64,000 nucleotides of DNA from Algoriphagus limi (GCF_024919275.1 NZ_JANWGH010000001.1:930001-994000); one strand, 5' to 3'; shown: positions 26,746-35,633, counted from the stretch's first letter. The notes: generated from the letters alone by a model not told the origin. A program made the numbers and translations.

Positions 26746-26856
26746 AGGATTATTTCATGAGTTTATTTTCAATAAAACTAGGGATATATTCTAGCTCTGC
26801 CCTTACCAAAGGCCATTTTTTTTATATCTTGAAAAGAAAACACCAAACGCTGATAT

Positions 26857-27624
26857 ATGGATTTATCTAAAATTTTTTCTCTGGATGGAAAGGTTGCCTT
26901 AATCACGGGAGCCAGTAAAGGAATCGGTTTAAGTATCGCTGAAATATTTGCCGCAGCAGGTGCCAAAGTTGTGATCAGTAGCCGGAAACAAGAAGTTTTG
27001 GACGAAATGGCAAATCAACTTAAATCAAAAGGCTATGAGGCTACAGGTATCGCCTGTAATGTTGGAAATATGGAAGAACTTCCTGGCCTCGTAGATCAAA
27101 CAGTCGAAAAATATGGACAGATTGATATTTTGGTAAATAATGCAGCTTCCAACCCGGTTTTTGGTCCAGTCCATGAGACAAGTCTCGAGGCTTTTGACAA
27201 AATCATGGATGTCAATGTAAAAGCACCTTTTGAACTGACACGTCTATGCTTCCCTCACCTCCGAAAATCATCCAATGCCTCTGTTATTAATATCAGTTCT
27301 ATCGGAGGGATTTCCCCTGAAAAAGGACTGGGAATCTATTCTGTAAGCAAAGCAGCATTAATCTCTCTAACAAAGGTTTATGCAAAAGAATGGGGAGGTG
27401 CAGGAATCCGAGTGAATGCTATCTGCCCTGGTTTGATCCAAACCAAGTTTTCAGAAGCGCTTTGGAGCAATGAAAAAATCATGAACATGATCCTCCAAAA
27501 CCTGTCCATCAAGCGTGCAGGAACTTCTGAAGAAATCGGAGCAATGGCCCTCTTTTTGGCATCAGAAGCATCAAGCTATACAACAGGCGCAGTCTTTACT
27601 GCTGATGGAGGGTTTACTATTTGA
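26857..27624 (+). CDS. Short-chain dehydrogenase/reductase
   Basis: A 255-residue NAD(P)-dependent SDR and first gene of a four-gene operon. Seen are the cofactor loop TGASKGIGLSIAEIF (residues 17-31), NNAASN, the catalytic Ser in INISSIGG, and the active-site YSVSKAAL (Tyr, Lys). The C-terminal region GIRVNAICPGLIQTKF is normal for the classical family. The next gene starts 5 bases after this stop. In the levulinate route of Pseudomonas an SDR (LvaD) interconverts 4-oxo- and 4-hydroxyacyl-CoA; since the neighbours here match the next two enzymes, the same role is a reasonable inference. Other 3-hydroxy substrates are possible. Confidence 0.87.
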   Translation: MDLSKIFSLDGKVALITGASKGIGLSIAEIFAAAGAKVVISSRKQEVLDEMANQLKSKGYEATGIACNVGNMEELPGLVDQTVEKYGQIDILVNNAASNPVFGPVHETSLEAFDKIMDVNVKAPFELTRLCFPHLRKSSNASVINISSIGGISPEKGLGIYSVSKAALISLTKVYAKEWGGAGIRVNAICPGLIQTKFSEALWSNEKIMNMILQNLSIKRAGTSEEIGAMALFLASEASSYTTGAVFTADGGFTI

Positions 27625-27629
27625 TATTT

Positions 27630-28838
27630 ATGAGTACAAACGAAAATTTATCCAAGGAAGAGCTAGATTCTCTACTGTCTTCCTACAGGCATTTTGTTGA
27701 AAACGAGCTTTTTCCAATTGATTTAAAGGTCGTTAAGGGACCATTCAGATCCTTTCTTCCTCAACTTCACGAACTTCGAGAAAAGGCAAAGAAGCTAGGA
27801 TTATTTGCCCCCCACCTTCCAAAAGATGTCGGAGGTTTAGGCCTAAGCTTAGTGGATTTCGCTAAAGTCTCTGAAATTCTCGGTCAAAGTCCAATTGGTC
27901 ATTTTATTTTCAATTGCCAAGCTCCAGACATTGGAAACATGGAGTTGTTGGAACTTTTTGGTTCCGAATGGCAAAAAGAAAAATTTCTAAAGCCTTTACA
28001 GGAAGGAAAAATCAGAAGTTGCTTTGCTATGACAGAGCCTGAAAATGCAGGAAGCAACCCGATCATCCTCAGTACAACGGCGAAGCGTGAAGGGGATTTT
28101 TATAATATCAATGGCCACAAATGGTTTACAACTGCAGCAGATGGAGCCACTTTTACTATTGTCATGGCAGTAACAAATCCAGAAGCTGATTCTCCCTACA
28201 AAAAGGCTAGTATGATCCTAGTTCCGCTAGATAATCCAGGGTTTTCCCTGATTAGAAATATCCCAATCATGGGTGAAGAAGGGGAAGACTATATATCACA
28301 TGCAGAAGTTAAATTTGAAAATTGTAAAGTTCCAGTCGATCATCTTATCGGCTCTGAAGGACAGGGTTTTGCTTTAGCACAAGAGAGGCTTGGTCCGGGA
28401 AGGATTCATCACTGTATGCGATGGATAGGAATTTGTGAGCGCGTATTTAGCTTAATGTGCCAACGGGCTCTTACTAGGGAATTGTATCCAGGAAAACCAT
28501 TGGCAGAAAAACAAACAATTCAAAACTGGATAGCAGAAAGTCGTGCCGAAATCAACGCAAGTAGGTTAATGGTTTTGGACGTAGCTTCCCGAATGCAAGT
28601 TCATGGATCAAAAGCAGTCAAAGAGGAGATATCCATGATCAAGTTTTTTGTAGCGGATGTCCTAATGAAAGTAATAGATAGAGCTATCCAAGTTCACGGT
28701 GCTTTAGGAGTTACCGATGATACCCTTCTTTCATTTTGGTATAGGCATGAAAGAGGGGCTAGAATCTATGATGGGCCAGATGAAGTTCACAAGGCCTCTT
28801 TAGCTAAGTCCATCCTTAAAAACTTCCCAAAAGCATGA
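27630..28838 (+). CDS. Acyl-CoA dehydrogenase, ACAD10/11-like
   Basis: A 402-residue flavoprotein of the acyl-CoA dehydrogenase family, start MSTNENL after the SDR stop. Flavin and substrate regions are FAMTEPENAGSNP and INGHKWFTTAADGA; FENCKVPVDHLIG and QVHGALGVTDDT follow. The residue in the place of the usual catalytic glutamate (YEGT) is Asp381, in IYDGPDEVHKAS, as in the ACAD10/ACAD11 and LvaC group. That group removes phosphate from a 4-phosphoacyl-CoA and moves the oxygen to C3 rather than simply dehydrogenating. The next gene, an APH-type kinase, overlaps this stop by 4 bases (ATGA), the partner that would add the phosphate. Confidence 0.86.
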   Translation: MSTNENLSKEELDSLLSSYRHFVENELFPIDLKVVKGPFRSFLPQLHELREKAKKLGLFAPHLPKDVGGLGLSLVDFAKVSEILGQSPIGHFIFNCQAPDIGNMELLELFGSEWQKEKFLKPLQEGKIRSCFAMTEPENAGSNPIILSTTAKREGDFYNINGHKWFTTAADGATFTIVMAVTNPEADSPYKKASMILVPLDNPGFSLIRNIPIMGEEGEDYISHAEVKFENCKVPVDHLIGSEGQGFALAQERLGPGRIHHCMRWIGICERVFSLMCQRALTRELYPGKPLAEKQTIQNWIAESRAEINASRLMVLDVASRMQVHGSKAVKEEISMIKFFVADVLMKVIDRAIQVHGALGVTDDTLLSFWYRHERGARIYDGPDEVHKASLAKSILKNFPKA

Positions 28839-29863
28839 AGGAAATGAATTTTGATGCACTCAAGGAATTTTTGGGTGAAGAACTCAACTGTGATTCTCAA
28901 GAAATAGAAATCAGCTCCTTATCTGGTGGGTTTTCAAATTTGACCTATCTATTAAAAACGCCAGTTGGAAAATTCGCTCTTAGAAGACCTCCTTTTGGGT
29001 ATAAAATAAGTACCGCCCACGATATGGGAAGAGAAAGCAAGGTATTGGAAGCTTTGCAAAAAGCGCATTACTCCAAAGGACCAAAGCCCATTCTATTTTA
29101 TGAAAGTGAGGATGTTTTGGGAGCACCATTTTTCATCATGGAATTTGTGGAAGGAAAAGTACTTCGCAATAAGCTTCCCGCTTCAGGACCAATTCCCAAT
29201 GAAGAAACACTCCGAAAATTATCTCAAAATACAATTGACAGCCTTCTCGAACTTCATAAGCTGGAATTAGAAGAATCTGGACTTATTCAACTGGGAAAGC
29301 CCGAAGGCTATGTGCAGCGGCAAATATCAGGCTGGACGGAGCGATACAATAGGTCTCAAACTGATCCAATTTCTGAAATGGATAAAGCTGCCGAATGGCT
29401 GGGAAAGAATATTCCTCAAACAGAAAATAGAGGTTTTATTCATAATGATTTCAAGTATGATAATCTGGTCTTGAATCCTGATAATTTATCCCAAATCAAA
29501 GCTGTGTTAGATTGGGAAATGGCCACCGTCGGAGATCCATTGATGGATTTAGGAACAAGCCTAGCTTATTGGGCACAAACTGAGGATGCAGATATTCTAA
29601 AAATGTTCAATCTCACCCATCTACCTGGAAATTTTACTCGGAAAGAAGTAATTGAATATTATTCAAAACATTCAAATCTGAATTTAGAAAACATCTTATT
29701 TTATTATGCTTTTGGCTTATTTAAAGTTGCTGTGATTGCCCAGCAAATTTATAAACGGTACAAGTTGGGGCAAGCCAATGACCCACGGTTTGCTGCACTG
29801 ATTGAGGTAGTAAAAGCGGCTGCTAAAAAAGCAGAAAAAAGTATTCTAACTGAAAAAATCTAA
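28835..29863 (+). CDS. APH-type phosphotransferase (hydroxyacyl-CoA kinase candidate)
   Basis: A 342-residue aminoglycoside-phosphotransferase-fold kinase. LSGGFSNLTYLL is the glycine-rich loop, FALRRPP carries the ATP lysine region, FFIMEFVEGKVL is the hinge, the catalytic loop is HNDFKYDNLV (His203, Asp205, Asn210), and the metal aspartate is in DWEMATVGDP. These features match the kinase half of ACAD10/ACAD11 and LvaA, not drug-resistance enzymes. The ATGA overlap with the dehydrogenase gene points to coupled synthesis; in animals the two domains are fused. The predicted reaction is ATP-dependent phosphorylation of the C4 hydroxyl of an acyl-CoA. M4 is a possible alternative start. Confidence 0.85.
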   Translation: MKEMNFDALKEFLGEELNCDSQEIEISSLSGGFSNLTYLLKTPVGKFALRRPPFGYKISTAHDMGRESKVLEALQKAHYSKGPKPILFYESEDVLGAPFFIMEFVEGKVLRNKLPASGPIPNEETLRKLSQNTIDSLLELHKLELEESGLIQLGKPEGYVQRQISGWTERYNRSQTDPISEMDKAAEWLGKNIPQTENRGFIHNDFKYDNLVLNPDNLSQIKAVLDWEMATVGDPLMDLGTSLAYWAQTEDADILKMFNLTHLPGNFTRKEVIEYYSKHSNLNLENILFYYAFGLFKVAVIAQQIYKRYKLGQANDPRFAALIEVVKAAAKKAEKSILTEKI

Positions 29864-29865
29864 GC

Positions 29866-30741
29866 ATGACTATTCATAAAATCTGCATCCTTGGCGCTGG
29901 AACACTTGGTTCTAGAGTAGCTCTTCAAAGCGCTATTTCTGGTTTTGAAGTCTCTGTTTTTGACATAAATGAGAAAGCCCTTGATTTTGGTTTTAAGACC
30001 ATGAAGAAAATCCTTGCTCAATTGGAAAAAGGACAGCTTTTAAACGAACCTCAAGAGAAAATACTTTCCAGAATTTACTTCACGACGGAGCCAAATAAAG
30101 CCATCCATGATGCTGACTTTATCAATGAAAGCGTTACCGAGGATGTAGAGATCAAAGAGAAGGTTTGGAAACAATTTGGAGAGATAGCCCCCGAGAAGAC
30201 CATATTTACTACCAACACTTCTTACCTATTGCCTTCCATGTTTGCCGAAGAATCAGGCAGACCTGAAAAATTCTGTGCCTTTCATTTTCACGATGTCTTC
30301 TACTCAAGAATTGTCGATATCATGCCTCACCCCGGTACAGACCCCGAATTAATTCCACTTTTGGAAGAATTGGGGCGAAAACTCAATCAAGTCCCTGTTC
30401 TGGTCAAAAAGGAAAACCCAGGTTATATTTTCAATACCATGCTTTTGGCTCTAATTGGAGCAGCAGGAAAGCTATTGACTAGTGAAGTTGGGAGTATAGA
30501 AGATATTGATCGCTCATGGATGGTCAATTTCCATATGCCTATGGGACCTTTTGGAATCTTGGACTCAATCGGATTGGATACAGCCTGGCATGTCACCAAA
30601 AACAGGAAAGATTCTGCATCACAAGCGTTTGCGGCTTTATTAAAAACCTATATTGATGCGGGGAAATTGGGAGAAAAAACCGGTGAAGGCTTTTATAAAT
30701 ACCCTCATCCAGCTTACAAAGCACCAAACTTTATCCAATAA
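29866..30741 (+). CDS. 3-hydroxyacyl-CoA dehydrogenase (divergent)
   Basis: A 291-residue NAD-dependent dehydrogenase of the 3-hydroxyacyl-CoA type and last gene of the operon. The Rossmann loop is GAGTLGSRVALQSAISGF (residues 9-26) with VFDIN; TTNTSYLLPS is the central helix region, and GEKTGEGFYKYPHP closes the protein. The loop after the catalytic histidine differs from the common HFFNP: here it reads FHFHDVFYSRIVDIMP, suggesting another acyl group than in the paralogue at 5916-6806. It starts 2 bases after the kinase gene and overlaps the convergent trmB by 11 bases. In the proposed route it would oxidise the 3-hydroxyacyl-CoA product. Confidence 0.85.
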   Translation: MTIHKICILGAGTLGSRVALQSAISGFEVSVFDINEKALDFGFKTMKKILAQLEKGQLLNEPQEKILSRIYFTTEPNKAIHDADFINESVTEDVEIKEKVWKQFGEIAPEKTIFTTNTSYLLPSMFAEESGRPEKFCAFHFHDVFYSRIVDIMPHPGTDPELIPLLEELGRKLNQVPVLVKKENPGYIFNTMLLALIGAAGKLLTSEVGSIEDIDRSWMVNFHMPMGPFGILDSIGLDTAWHVTKNRKDSASQAFAALLKTYIDAGKLGEKTGEGFYKYPHPAYKAPNFIQ

Positions 30742-31393
30742 ACTGGAACTTCAGATATTTGATTTTTTCGCCTTTTTCGGTAAAAATCTTTTCATATCTA
30801 GTCTTTATGCCAAAGTGATCGTCTTTCCATTCACTCTGGTAAAAGTCATGCGTGAAACCAATCAATTTTATATCTTCTCGGGATTTCAATAAGTCAAGAG
30901 TGTATTCAAAAAGCCCTGTATTATCGGTTTTAAAATGAACAACACCCTCTTTTTTGATCAAAGGCTTATACATATCCAAAAATCGAGGAGAGGTCAAGCG
31001 ACGCTTTTCATCGCCATCTCGAGGAAAAGGATCAGGAAAAGTAATCCAAAGCTCATCAATTTCTCCTGAAGCGAAGAACTTATCTAATTGTTGGATTTGT
31101 GTTCGAAGAAAAGCTACATTTTGGAGCCCTTCTGCCGTAGCCGTAGAACTCCCTTTCCAGATTCTACTCCCCTTTATATCAACTCCAATAAAATTTTGAT
31201 TGGGAAAAACACGAGCAAGTCCAACAGTAAACTCTCCTCGCCCACAGGCCAATTCAACCACAATTGGATTTTTATTTTCGAATTGACGCTCCTTCCAATT
31301 TCCTTTGATTTCCTCAAAAATTGGTTTCCCAGCCTGAATTACGTTGGGATTTTCCTCATTCGCTTTGAAGCGAACCAGTTTCTTTCTACTCAT
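30731..31393 (-). CDS. trmB: tRNA (guanine-N7)-methyltransferase
   Basis: A 220-residue SAM-dependent methyltransferase that makes m7G46 in tRNA. The SAM loop ELACGRGEFTVGLA is at about residues 48-61, GVDIKGSRIWKG follows, and WITFPDPFPRDGDEKRRL is the family signature with the catalytic Asp and basic tRNA-binding residues; LTSPRFLDMY continues it. Length is standard. The gene follows folC with no spacer (the stop of folC is adjacent to this start), so it is the last gene in the long minus-strand operon. Its end overlaps the convergent dehydrogenase gene. Confidence 0.93.
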   Translation of the reverse strand: MSRKKLVRFKANEENPNVIQAGKPIFEEIKGNWKERQFENKNPIVVELACGRGEFTVGLARVFPNQNFIGVDIKGSRIWKGSSTATAEGLQNVAFLRTQIQQLDKFFASGEIDELWITFPDPFPRDGDEKRRLTSPRFLDMYKPLIKKEGVVHFKTDNTGLFEYTLDLLKSREDIKLIGFTHDFYQSEWKDDHFGIKTRYEKIFTEKGEKIKYLKFQFIG

Positions 31394-32695
31394 TTAAAGT
31401 TCCTTGATTTCTGCGACCACAAAAGTACTGCCTCCTATAAAAATCAGGTCATCTGGTGCTGCATTTTTTCGAGCATATTCGATTGCTTCTGGAATATTGG
31501 GGATTATTTCTCCAAACAGAGAAAATTCCTCAGCCTTTTCAGCTAAATCTCCGGCAGCAAAAGCACGAGGAATCTTTGCTTCACAAAAAATGTAATTGGC
31601 ATTTTTAGGCAAAAGTGCTAAAATTTTGGAAACATCCTTATCGTTCACCATCCCTAATACCATCCAAAGCTTTCCGAAAGAATACTTACCTAACTGATTT
31701 AAAATAGCACGAATTCCAGGTTCATTATGACCCGTATCAGCAATAATCAAAGGTGATGAACCCAAAATCTGCCAACGCCCCTTCAAACCAGTAAGCTCCG
31801 AGATATTAGAAAGCCCTATTTCTATGTCCAGATTGGAAATATTCCAACCCAATTTTTGAAGTTGAAAAATGGTCTCCAGAATTCCAGGAATATTCCAGAC
31901 CTGATAATCTCCCAACAAGCCAAATCTCAATTTTGAAAACTTCCCTTCATGAAAAACTTCATAATGTGCTTTAGAGGATGAATTTTGAGTTTCCTTTTCT
32001 TCAATCCGTTTAACCTTCCATTTTTCATCAGCAAAAACGATTAGAGCATGCTTTTCAGTAGCTTTCTCAACAAAAACCTCTCTACATTCCTCTTGAGTTT
32101 GGCTAATGACTACAGGAGTATTTTCCTTGATAATTCCAGCTTTTTCTCCAGCAATTTTTGGTAAAGTATCTCCCAAAAATTGCATATGATCCCAGCCAAT
32201 ATTGGTAATCAAACAAAGCTCTGGATTGATCACATTGGTACTATCCAATCGCCCTCCCATTCCTACTTCAATGATTGCGATATCGACCTTTTCCTTGGCG
32301 AAAAACCAAAATGCCATCGCAACGGTCATTTCAAAAAAGCTAGGCTTTAGCTCTTCCAAAAAGTCTTTGTTTTCGGCCACATAAAGAACCACTTCTTGTT
32401 CTGGAATTTCAATCCCATTGATTCTAATCCGCTCTGTAAAAGACTTTAAATGTGGAGAAGTATATAGCCCCGTTTTATAATCTGCCTGTTGTAAAACTGC
32501 TGCTAATGCATGCGAAGAACTTCCTTTTCCATTTGTTCCTGCAATGTGAACTGCTTTGAATTTCTCTTGAGGATTTCCCAAATGCTCACATAAAGCCCAA
32601 GTATTCGAAAGGTCCTTTTTAAATGCTGAAGCTCCCACTCGTTGAAACATGGGAAGAGCGTTAAATAAAAAATCCAGGGTCTCCTGATAGGTCAT
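31394..32695 (-). CDS. folC: Bifunctional folylpolyglutamate/dihydrofolate synthase
   Basis: A 433-residue Mur-ligase-type enzyme that adds glutamate to dihydropteroate and folates in the cytoplasm. The P-loop is HIAGTNGKGSSSHALAAVL (about 49-67), TSPHLKSFTERIRING follows, and IIEVGMGGRLDSTNVI is the FolC signature with the metal glutamate. NIGWDHMQFLGDTLPKIAGEKAGIIK and the C-terminal DTGHNEPGIR are also typical. It starts 3 bases after the TonB-like gene and is directly followed by trmB. The link to the envelope genes upstream is conserved gene order, as far as I recall, rather than a shared pathway. Confidence 0.94.
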   Translation of the reverse strand: MTYQETLDFLFNALPMFQRVGASAFKKDLSNTWALCEHLGNPQEKFKAVHIAGTNGKGSSSHALAAVLQQADYKTGLYTSPHLKSFTERIRINGIEIPEQEVVLYVAENKDFLEELKPSFFEMTVAMAFWFFAKEKVDIAIIEVGMGGRLDSTNVINPELCLITNIGWDHMQFLGDTLPKIAGEKAGIIKENTPVVISQTQEECREVFVEKATEKHALIVFADEKWKVKRIEEKETQNSSSKAHYEVFHEGKFSKLRFGLLGDYQVWNIPGILETIFQLQKLGWNISNLDIEIGLSNISELTGLKGRWQILGSSPLIIADTGHNEPGIRAILNQLGKYSFGKLWMVLGMVNDKDVSKILALLPKNANYIFCEAKIPRAFAAGDLAEKAEEFSLFGEIIPNIPEAIEYARKNAAPDDLIFIGGSTFVVAEIKEL

Positions 32696-32698
32696 TTT

Positions 32699-33655
32699 TT
32701 AATCTACCTTAATAATAAAAGTGATTTTCCCTGTTGAAAAATCTGCGACAGGACCACCTTGACGTTTAAAGGAAACTTGATTGACAACCTGCCTGTAATA
32801 GGCCAAAACTTCATTAGAAACATTGTACTCTAAAGGAACGGCTTGCACGACTCTACCTGAATCATCCACCGTAATTCTAAATACAATTTTTCCATTTCGG
32901 GAAGAAACACGGTCATTGATATTGGGTCTGGCAGCAAAATCCCAACCTGCTAAATCCAAACTATATCCAGAGCCTGAATTTGTCCCCTGCCCTGTTCCCT
33001 GTCCCATAATAGCTCTTCCATCAACCGTTCCTTTAGGATCTCCGGCATCACCTTTTTGATTAGAATCACCTTGAGCACCACCTGCGGCTGGCTGATTGCT
33101 TTTCCCTTTTGTTCCGCCAGCACCCATCAATGCTCTTTCATTGATTTTGGGCTGTTCAGGAGCTTTTTGGACAGTTTCTTCAGCTTTTGATTCAGCTGGT
33201 GTAGTCACAGTTTTGGAAGGTTCGATAGGCTTAGGATCGGGCTCTTTATTAACCTCACTCGCTTTCTCCTCACCTTTGATTGGTGAAGGATTTTTAGAAA
33301 CTGCCTGATTTGCTGAAGGCTGAGGATTGGACTTCGGTTTCGCCTGAGTCGTTTGTGGTGCTGGAGTTGGGGTAGCTTCAGGAGTAACTTGTTTAGCAAC
33401 TTCCCCGGGCGCTGCAGACTCTACCACAGAGGAGGGAGTTTCAGAAGGTGGATTAGGACTATTGATTTCTCCTGATCCGGCTTGATCAAAACCAAGGTTT
33501 AACTCCAATCCAAAGGTTGGAAGTGGCGGAATGGGCTGTTTCCAAACTACGATAAAATAGATTGCAATCAGCAATAAGATATTTAGCAAGAGAGTAATCC
33601 AACCAGCTCGCTTCTTATTTTCACTTTCTACCTTATCCGCATTCCAAAATTCCAT
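32699..33655 (-). CDS. TonB/TolA-like periplasm-spanning protein
   Basis: A 318-residue inner-membrane protein (start MEFWNADKV). It has one N-terminal membrane helix (WITLLLNILLLIAIYFIVVW), then about 180 residues of Pro-, Thr-, Lys-, Ser- and Glu-rich sequence that would cross the periplasm, Gly/Asn/Gln-rich repeats, and a C-terminal domain (about 240-318) with KIVFRITVDDSGRVV and ITFIIKVD that resembles TonB and TolA ends. Position directly after ExbB and ExbD genes, 1 base from the latter, supports a force-transmitting role. Whether it drives receptors (TonB) or envelope constriction (TolA) cannot be told. Confidence 0.78.
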   Translation of the reverse strand: MEFWNADKVESENKKRAGWITLLLNILLLIAIYFIVVWKQPIPPLPTFGLELNLGFDQAGSGEINSPNPPSETPSSVVESAAPGEVAKQVTPEATPTPAPQTTQAKPKSNPQPSANQAVSKNPSPIKGEEKASEVNKEPDPKPIEPSKTVTTPAESKAEETVQKAPEQPKINERALMGAGGTKGKSNQPAAGGAQGDSNQKGDAGDPKGTVDGRAIMGQGTGQGTNSGSGYSLDLAGWDFAARPNINDRVSSRNGKIVFRITVDDSGRVVQAVPLEYNVSNEVLAYYRQVVNQVSFKRQGGPVADFSTGKITFIIKVD

Positions 33656-33656
33656 T

Positions 33657-34046
33657 TTAATACGGTTTTGTTGCGATTGAAACATTCGCCTCTAAACCAG
33701 CAGCAATGCCTCCGATTTCAACCAGATATTCAACAGGAACTTCTTTATCAATATGAAGTACCACTTGTCCTTTTTTATCTTTTAATAAAGTGGTCAATTC
33801 AGACTTGATTTGCTCCCTATTGACCACTTTATCATTGACCGCATAACGGAGATCTTTCGTTACAGACACGGTTACTTCCTGCATGGCAATATCTGAAGTC
33901 TCGCTAGATGGTAAGTTAACTGGCAAGCCTGACGGAGTGATAAAGGAGGAAGTAAGCATAAAGAAAATCAATAATAGAAAAATGATATCTGTCATTGAGG
34001 ACATGCTAAATGCTGATTCGACCTTATGTTTTGACTGAAGTGCCAT
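33657..34046 (-). CDS. ExbD/TolR family biopolymer transport protein
   Basis: A 129-residue protein with the ExbD/TolR layout: short cytoplasmic start, one membrane helix (MTDIIFLLLIFFMLTSSFI, with the proton-carrying Asp at its N-terminal side), and a small periplasmic domain ending VSIATKPY. LRYAVNDKVVNREQIKSEL and VVLHIDKEVPVEYLVEI fit the fold. It forms the proton-driven stator with the ExbB gene product encoded 2 bases upstream and would energise the TonB-like protein encoded 1 base downstream. Confidence 0.92.
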   Translation of the reverse strand: MALQSKHKVESAFSMSSMTDIIFLLLIFFMLTSSFITPSGLPVNLPSSETSDIAMQEVTVSVTKDLRYAVNDKVVNREQIKSELTTLLKDKKGQVVLHIDKEVPVEYLVEIGGIAAGLEANVSIATKPY

Positions 34047-34048
34047 GA

Positions 34049-34738
34049 TTATTTCTCTTGAAGCAATTCAATAAACTCAATGGAAGCGTATTCCATACGA
34101 TGAACCAATTTGGATACCTGGGTAACCAAATAATTGTAGCCCAAATAGGCCAAAATACCTACTACCAATCCCGTAGCCGTAGTAATCATTGCCTCGTAGA
34201 TACCTTCTGAGAGGAGTTTTGGCGAAACCATTCCTTCCTCTTGAGCGATGGCAATAAACGCCTGAATCATCCCTGCTACTGTTCCCAAGAAACCGATCAT
34301 TGGAGCTGCACCGGAGACAGTTGCTAACAAGCTAAGATTCTTCTCAAGCTTATAGATCTCGATCTTGCCTACATTCTCAATAGATACTTCAATATTTTTC
34401 AAAGGAGAGCCAATTCGCTCTATTCCTTTGGCTATCATATTGGCGATTGGAGTTTTTTCATCAGCACAAAGCATCTTGGCCTTTTCTACCTGACCGCTTG
34501 AAACCAATACTTTAACCTGATCTAATAAATGAGCTGGTGTTTTAGATGCCTTTTTTAGAGTCATTAGCCGTTCCACAAAAATATAAATGGCTAAAATGAA
34601 GAGTAGGTACAAAGGGATCATCATGTAGCCTCCTTTGATCAAAAGATCAAGAAGACCGATTTCTTGGCCCATACCATTCATGCTCAGACTATCCGCCATC
34701 GAAAGCGAGTCTGTAGAGAGAGTTTGTAGTAAAATCAT
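34049..34738 (-). CDS. MotA/TolQ/ExbB proton channel protein
   Basis: A 229-residue inner-membrane protein with three membrane helices. The conserved block SLLATVSGAAPMIGFLGTVAGMIQAF (about 130-155, in two parts) and GIYEAMITTATGLVVGILAYLGYNYL are the TolQ/ExbB signature, with the Thr and Glu residues that line the proton path. The cytoplasmic loop is at about 55-125. It pairs with the ExbD gene (gap 2 bases) and follows the SPOR gene (gap 1 base). The protein acts as stator for the TonB/TolA-like component. Confidence 0.93.
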   Translation of the reverse strand: MILLQTLSTDSLSMADSLSMNGMGQEIGLLDLLIKGGYMMIPLYLLFILAIYIFVERLMTLKKASKTPAHLLDQVKVLVSSGQVEKAKMLCADEKTPIANMIAKGIERIGSPLKNIEVSIENVGKIEIYKLEKNLSLLATVSGAAPMIGFLGTVAGMIQAFIAIAQEEGMVSPKLLSEGIYEAMITTATGLVVGILAYLGYNYLVTQVSKLVHRMEYASIEFIELLQEK

Positions 34739-34739
34739 A

Positions 34740-35633
34740 TTAATATTTCAAAATCCACAATGCTTCGGAATAATCGTCTTTGATTTCCGAAAGAGCTTGA
34801 TTCGCTTGGTAGAAGGAATAATATCTCCCAATTGCCAAACGATAATTTGGGGAATCTTCGTATGGCGTGATCAAATAAAGCTCTGAAGCGCGATCCCAGT
34901 ATTCTTCAGATTTTGAAACTGCTAGCCGTTCGGAAGGCAAACTTCCAACAACAATGAAATAGCGGGATCGATCTTCTCTTGATTCTATTCGGATCAAAGA
35001 TCTCTCTACACTACGCTCAATTGTTGTACCAGTTTCGGTTGCTGGGGGAATTGGATTTTGAGCTTGAGGAATTTCTTCTTCAGTTTCCTGATTTTCAGCG
35101 ACCTCCTCAGGTGCTTCTTCTTGAATATTTTCTGATTCTTGAACTACCTGTTGCTCATTCTGAGCAATAGGCTCTTGTTGAGTATTTGTCTGTTCAGTTG
35201 CTACTGGGATAGGTTCCTCCTCCTTCATTAGCTGCCAGACTATTGCAGAAACTAGGAGTAGTCCAATGAAAAGGACATAAATAACCCAACTTTGAGATTT
35301 TTTTTCTGGAATGGTTTGTTCAATAGGCCTTTGAACAGCTTCCTTTTCTTTCTTTGGCTTTTCTTTTTCAGGTTCTTGAACAGAATCCTCCTCTTTTACA
35401 ATCGTTTTTTCCTTTGGAGGAATTTCTGTTTGTTCAGCTGGCTTTACAGGTATTTGAGAGCGGATTTTCTTTCGTAATTCACCTGCTTCCAAAGGCTTTT
35501 CCTCAGCAGGAATAGTCTCAGTCTTTTCCGATTTTTGCGGAATTTGTTCTTGCTCTTTCAGAGTTTTGACTTCTACGAAAGGAAGCCCAAAATCCTTAGA
35601 ATCATTCCAGGTTTTACTTACTTTTTTCTCCAC
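34740..35633 (-). CDS. SPOR domain protein with one membrane helix
   Basis: A 297-residue protein whose first 110 residues are a cytoplasmic, Lys/Glu/Pro-rich region. One membrane helix (SWVIYVLFIGLLLVSAIVWQLM) follows, then a periplasmic Glu/Gln/Pro linker, and a C-terminal SPOR domain (about 220-297) with SRYFIVVGSLPSERLAV and NYRLAIGRYYSFYQANQAL. SPOR domains bind glycan strands lacking peptides at division sites, so this protein should be recruited to the septum. It heads the ExbB-ExbD-TonB-like cluster by 1 base, which suggests it ties the stator to peptidoglycan. Confidence 0.87.
   Translation of the reverse strand: MEKKVSKTWNDSKDFGLPFVEVKTLKEQEQIPQKSEKTETIPAEEKPLEAGELRKKIRSQIPVKPAEQTEIPPKEKTIVKEEDSVQEPEKEKPKKEKEAVQRPIEQTIPEKKSQSWVIYVLFIGLLLVSAIVWQLMKEEEPIPVATEQTNTQQEPIAQNEQQVVQESENIQEEAPEEVAENQETEEEIPQAQNPIPPATETGTTIERSVERSLIRIESREDRSRYFIVVGSLPSERLAVSKSEEYWDRASELYLITPYEDSPNYRLAIGRYYSFYQANQALSEIKDDYSEALWILKY

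Noticed and set aside
28835..29863. Aminoglycoside resistance kinase
   Set aside because: Operon partners and sequence fit the ACAD10/11-type acyl kinase; no resistance-gene context.
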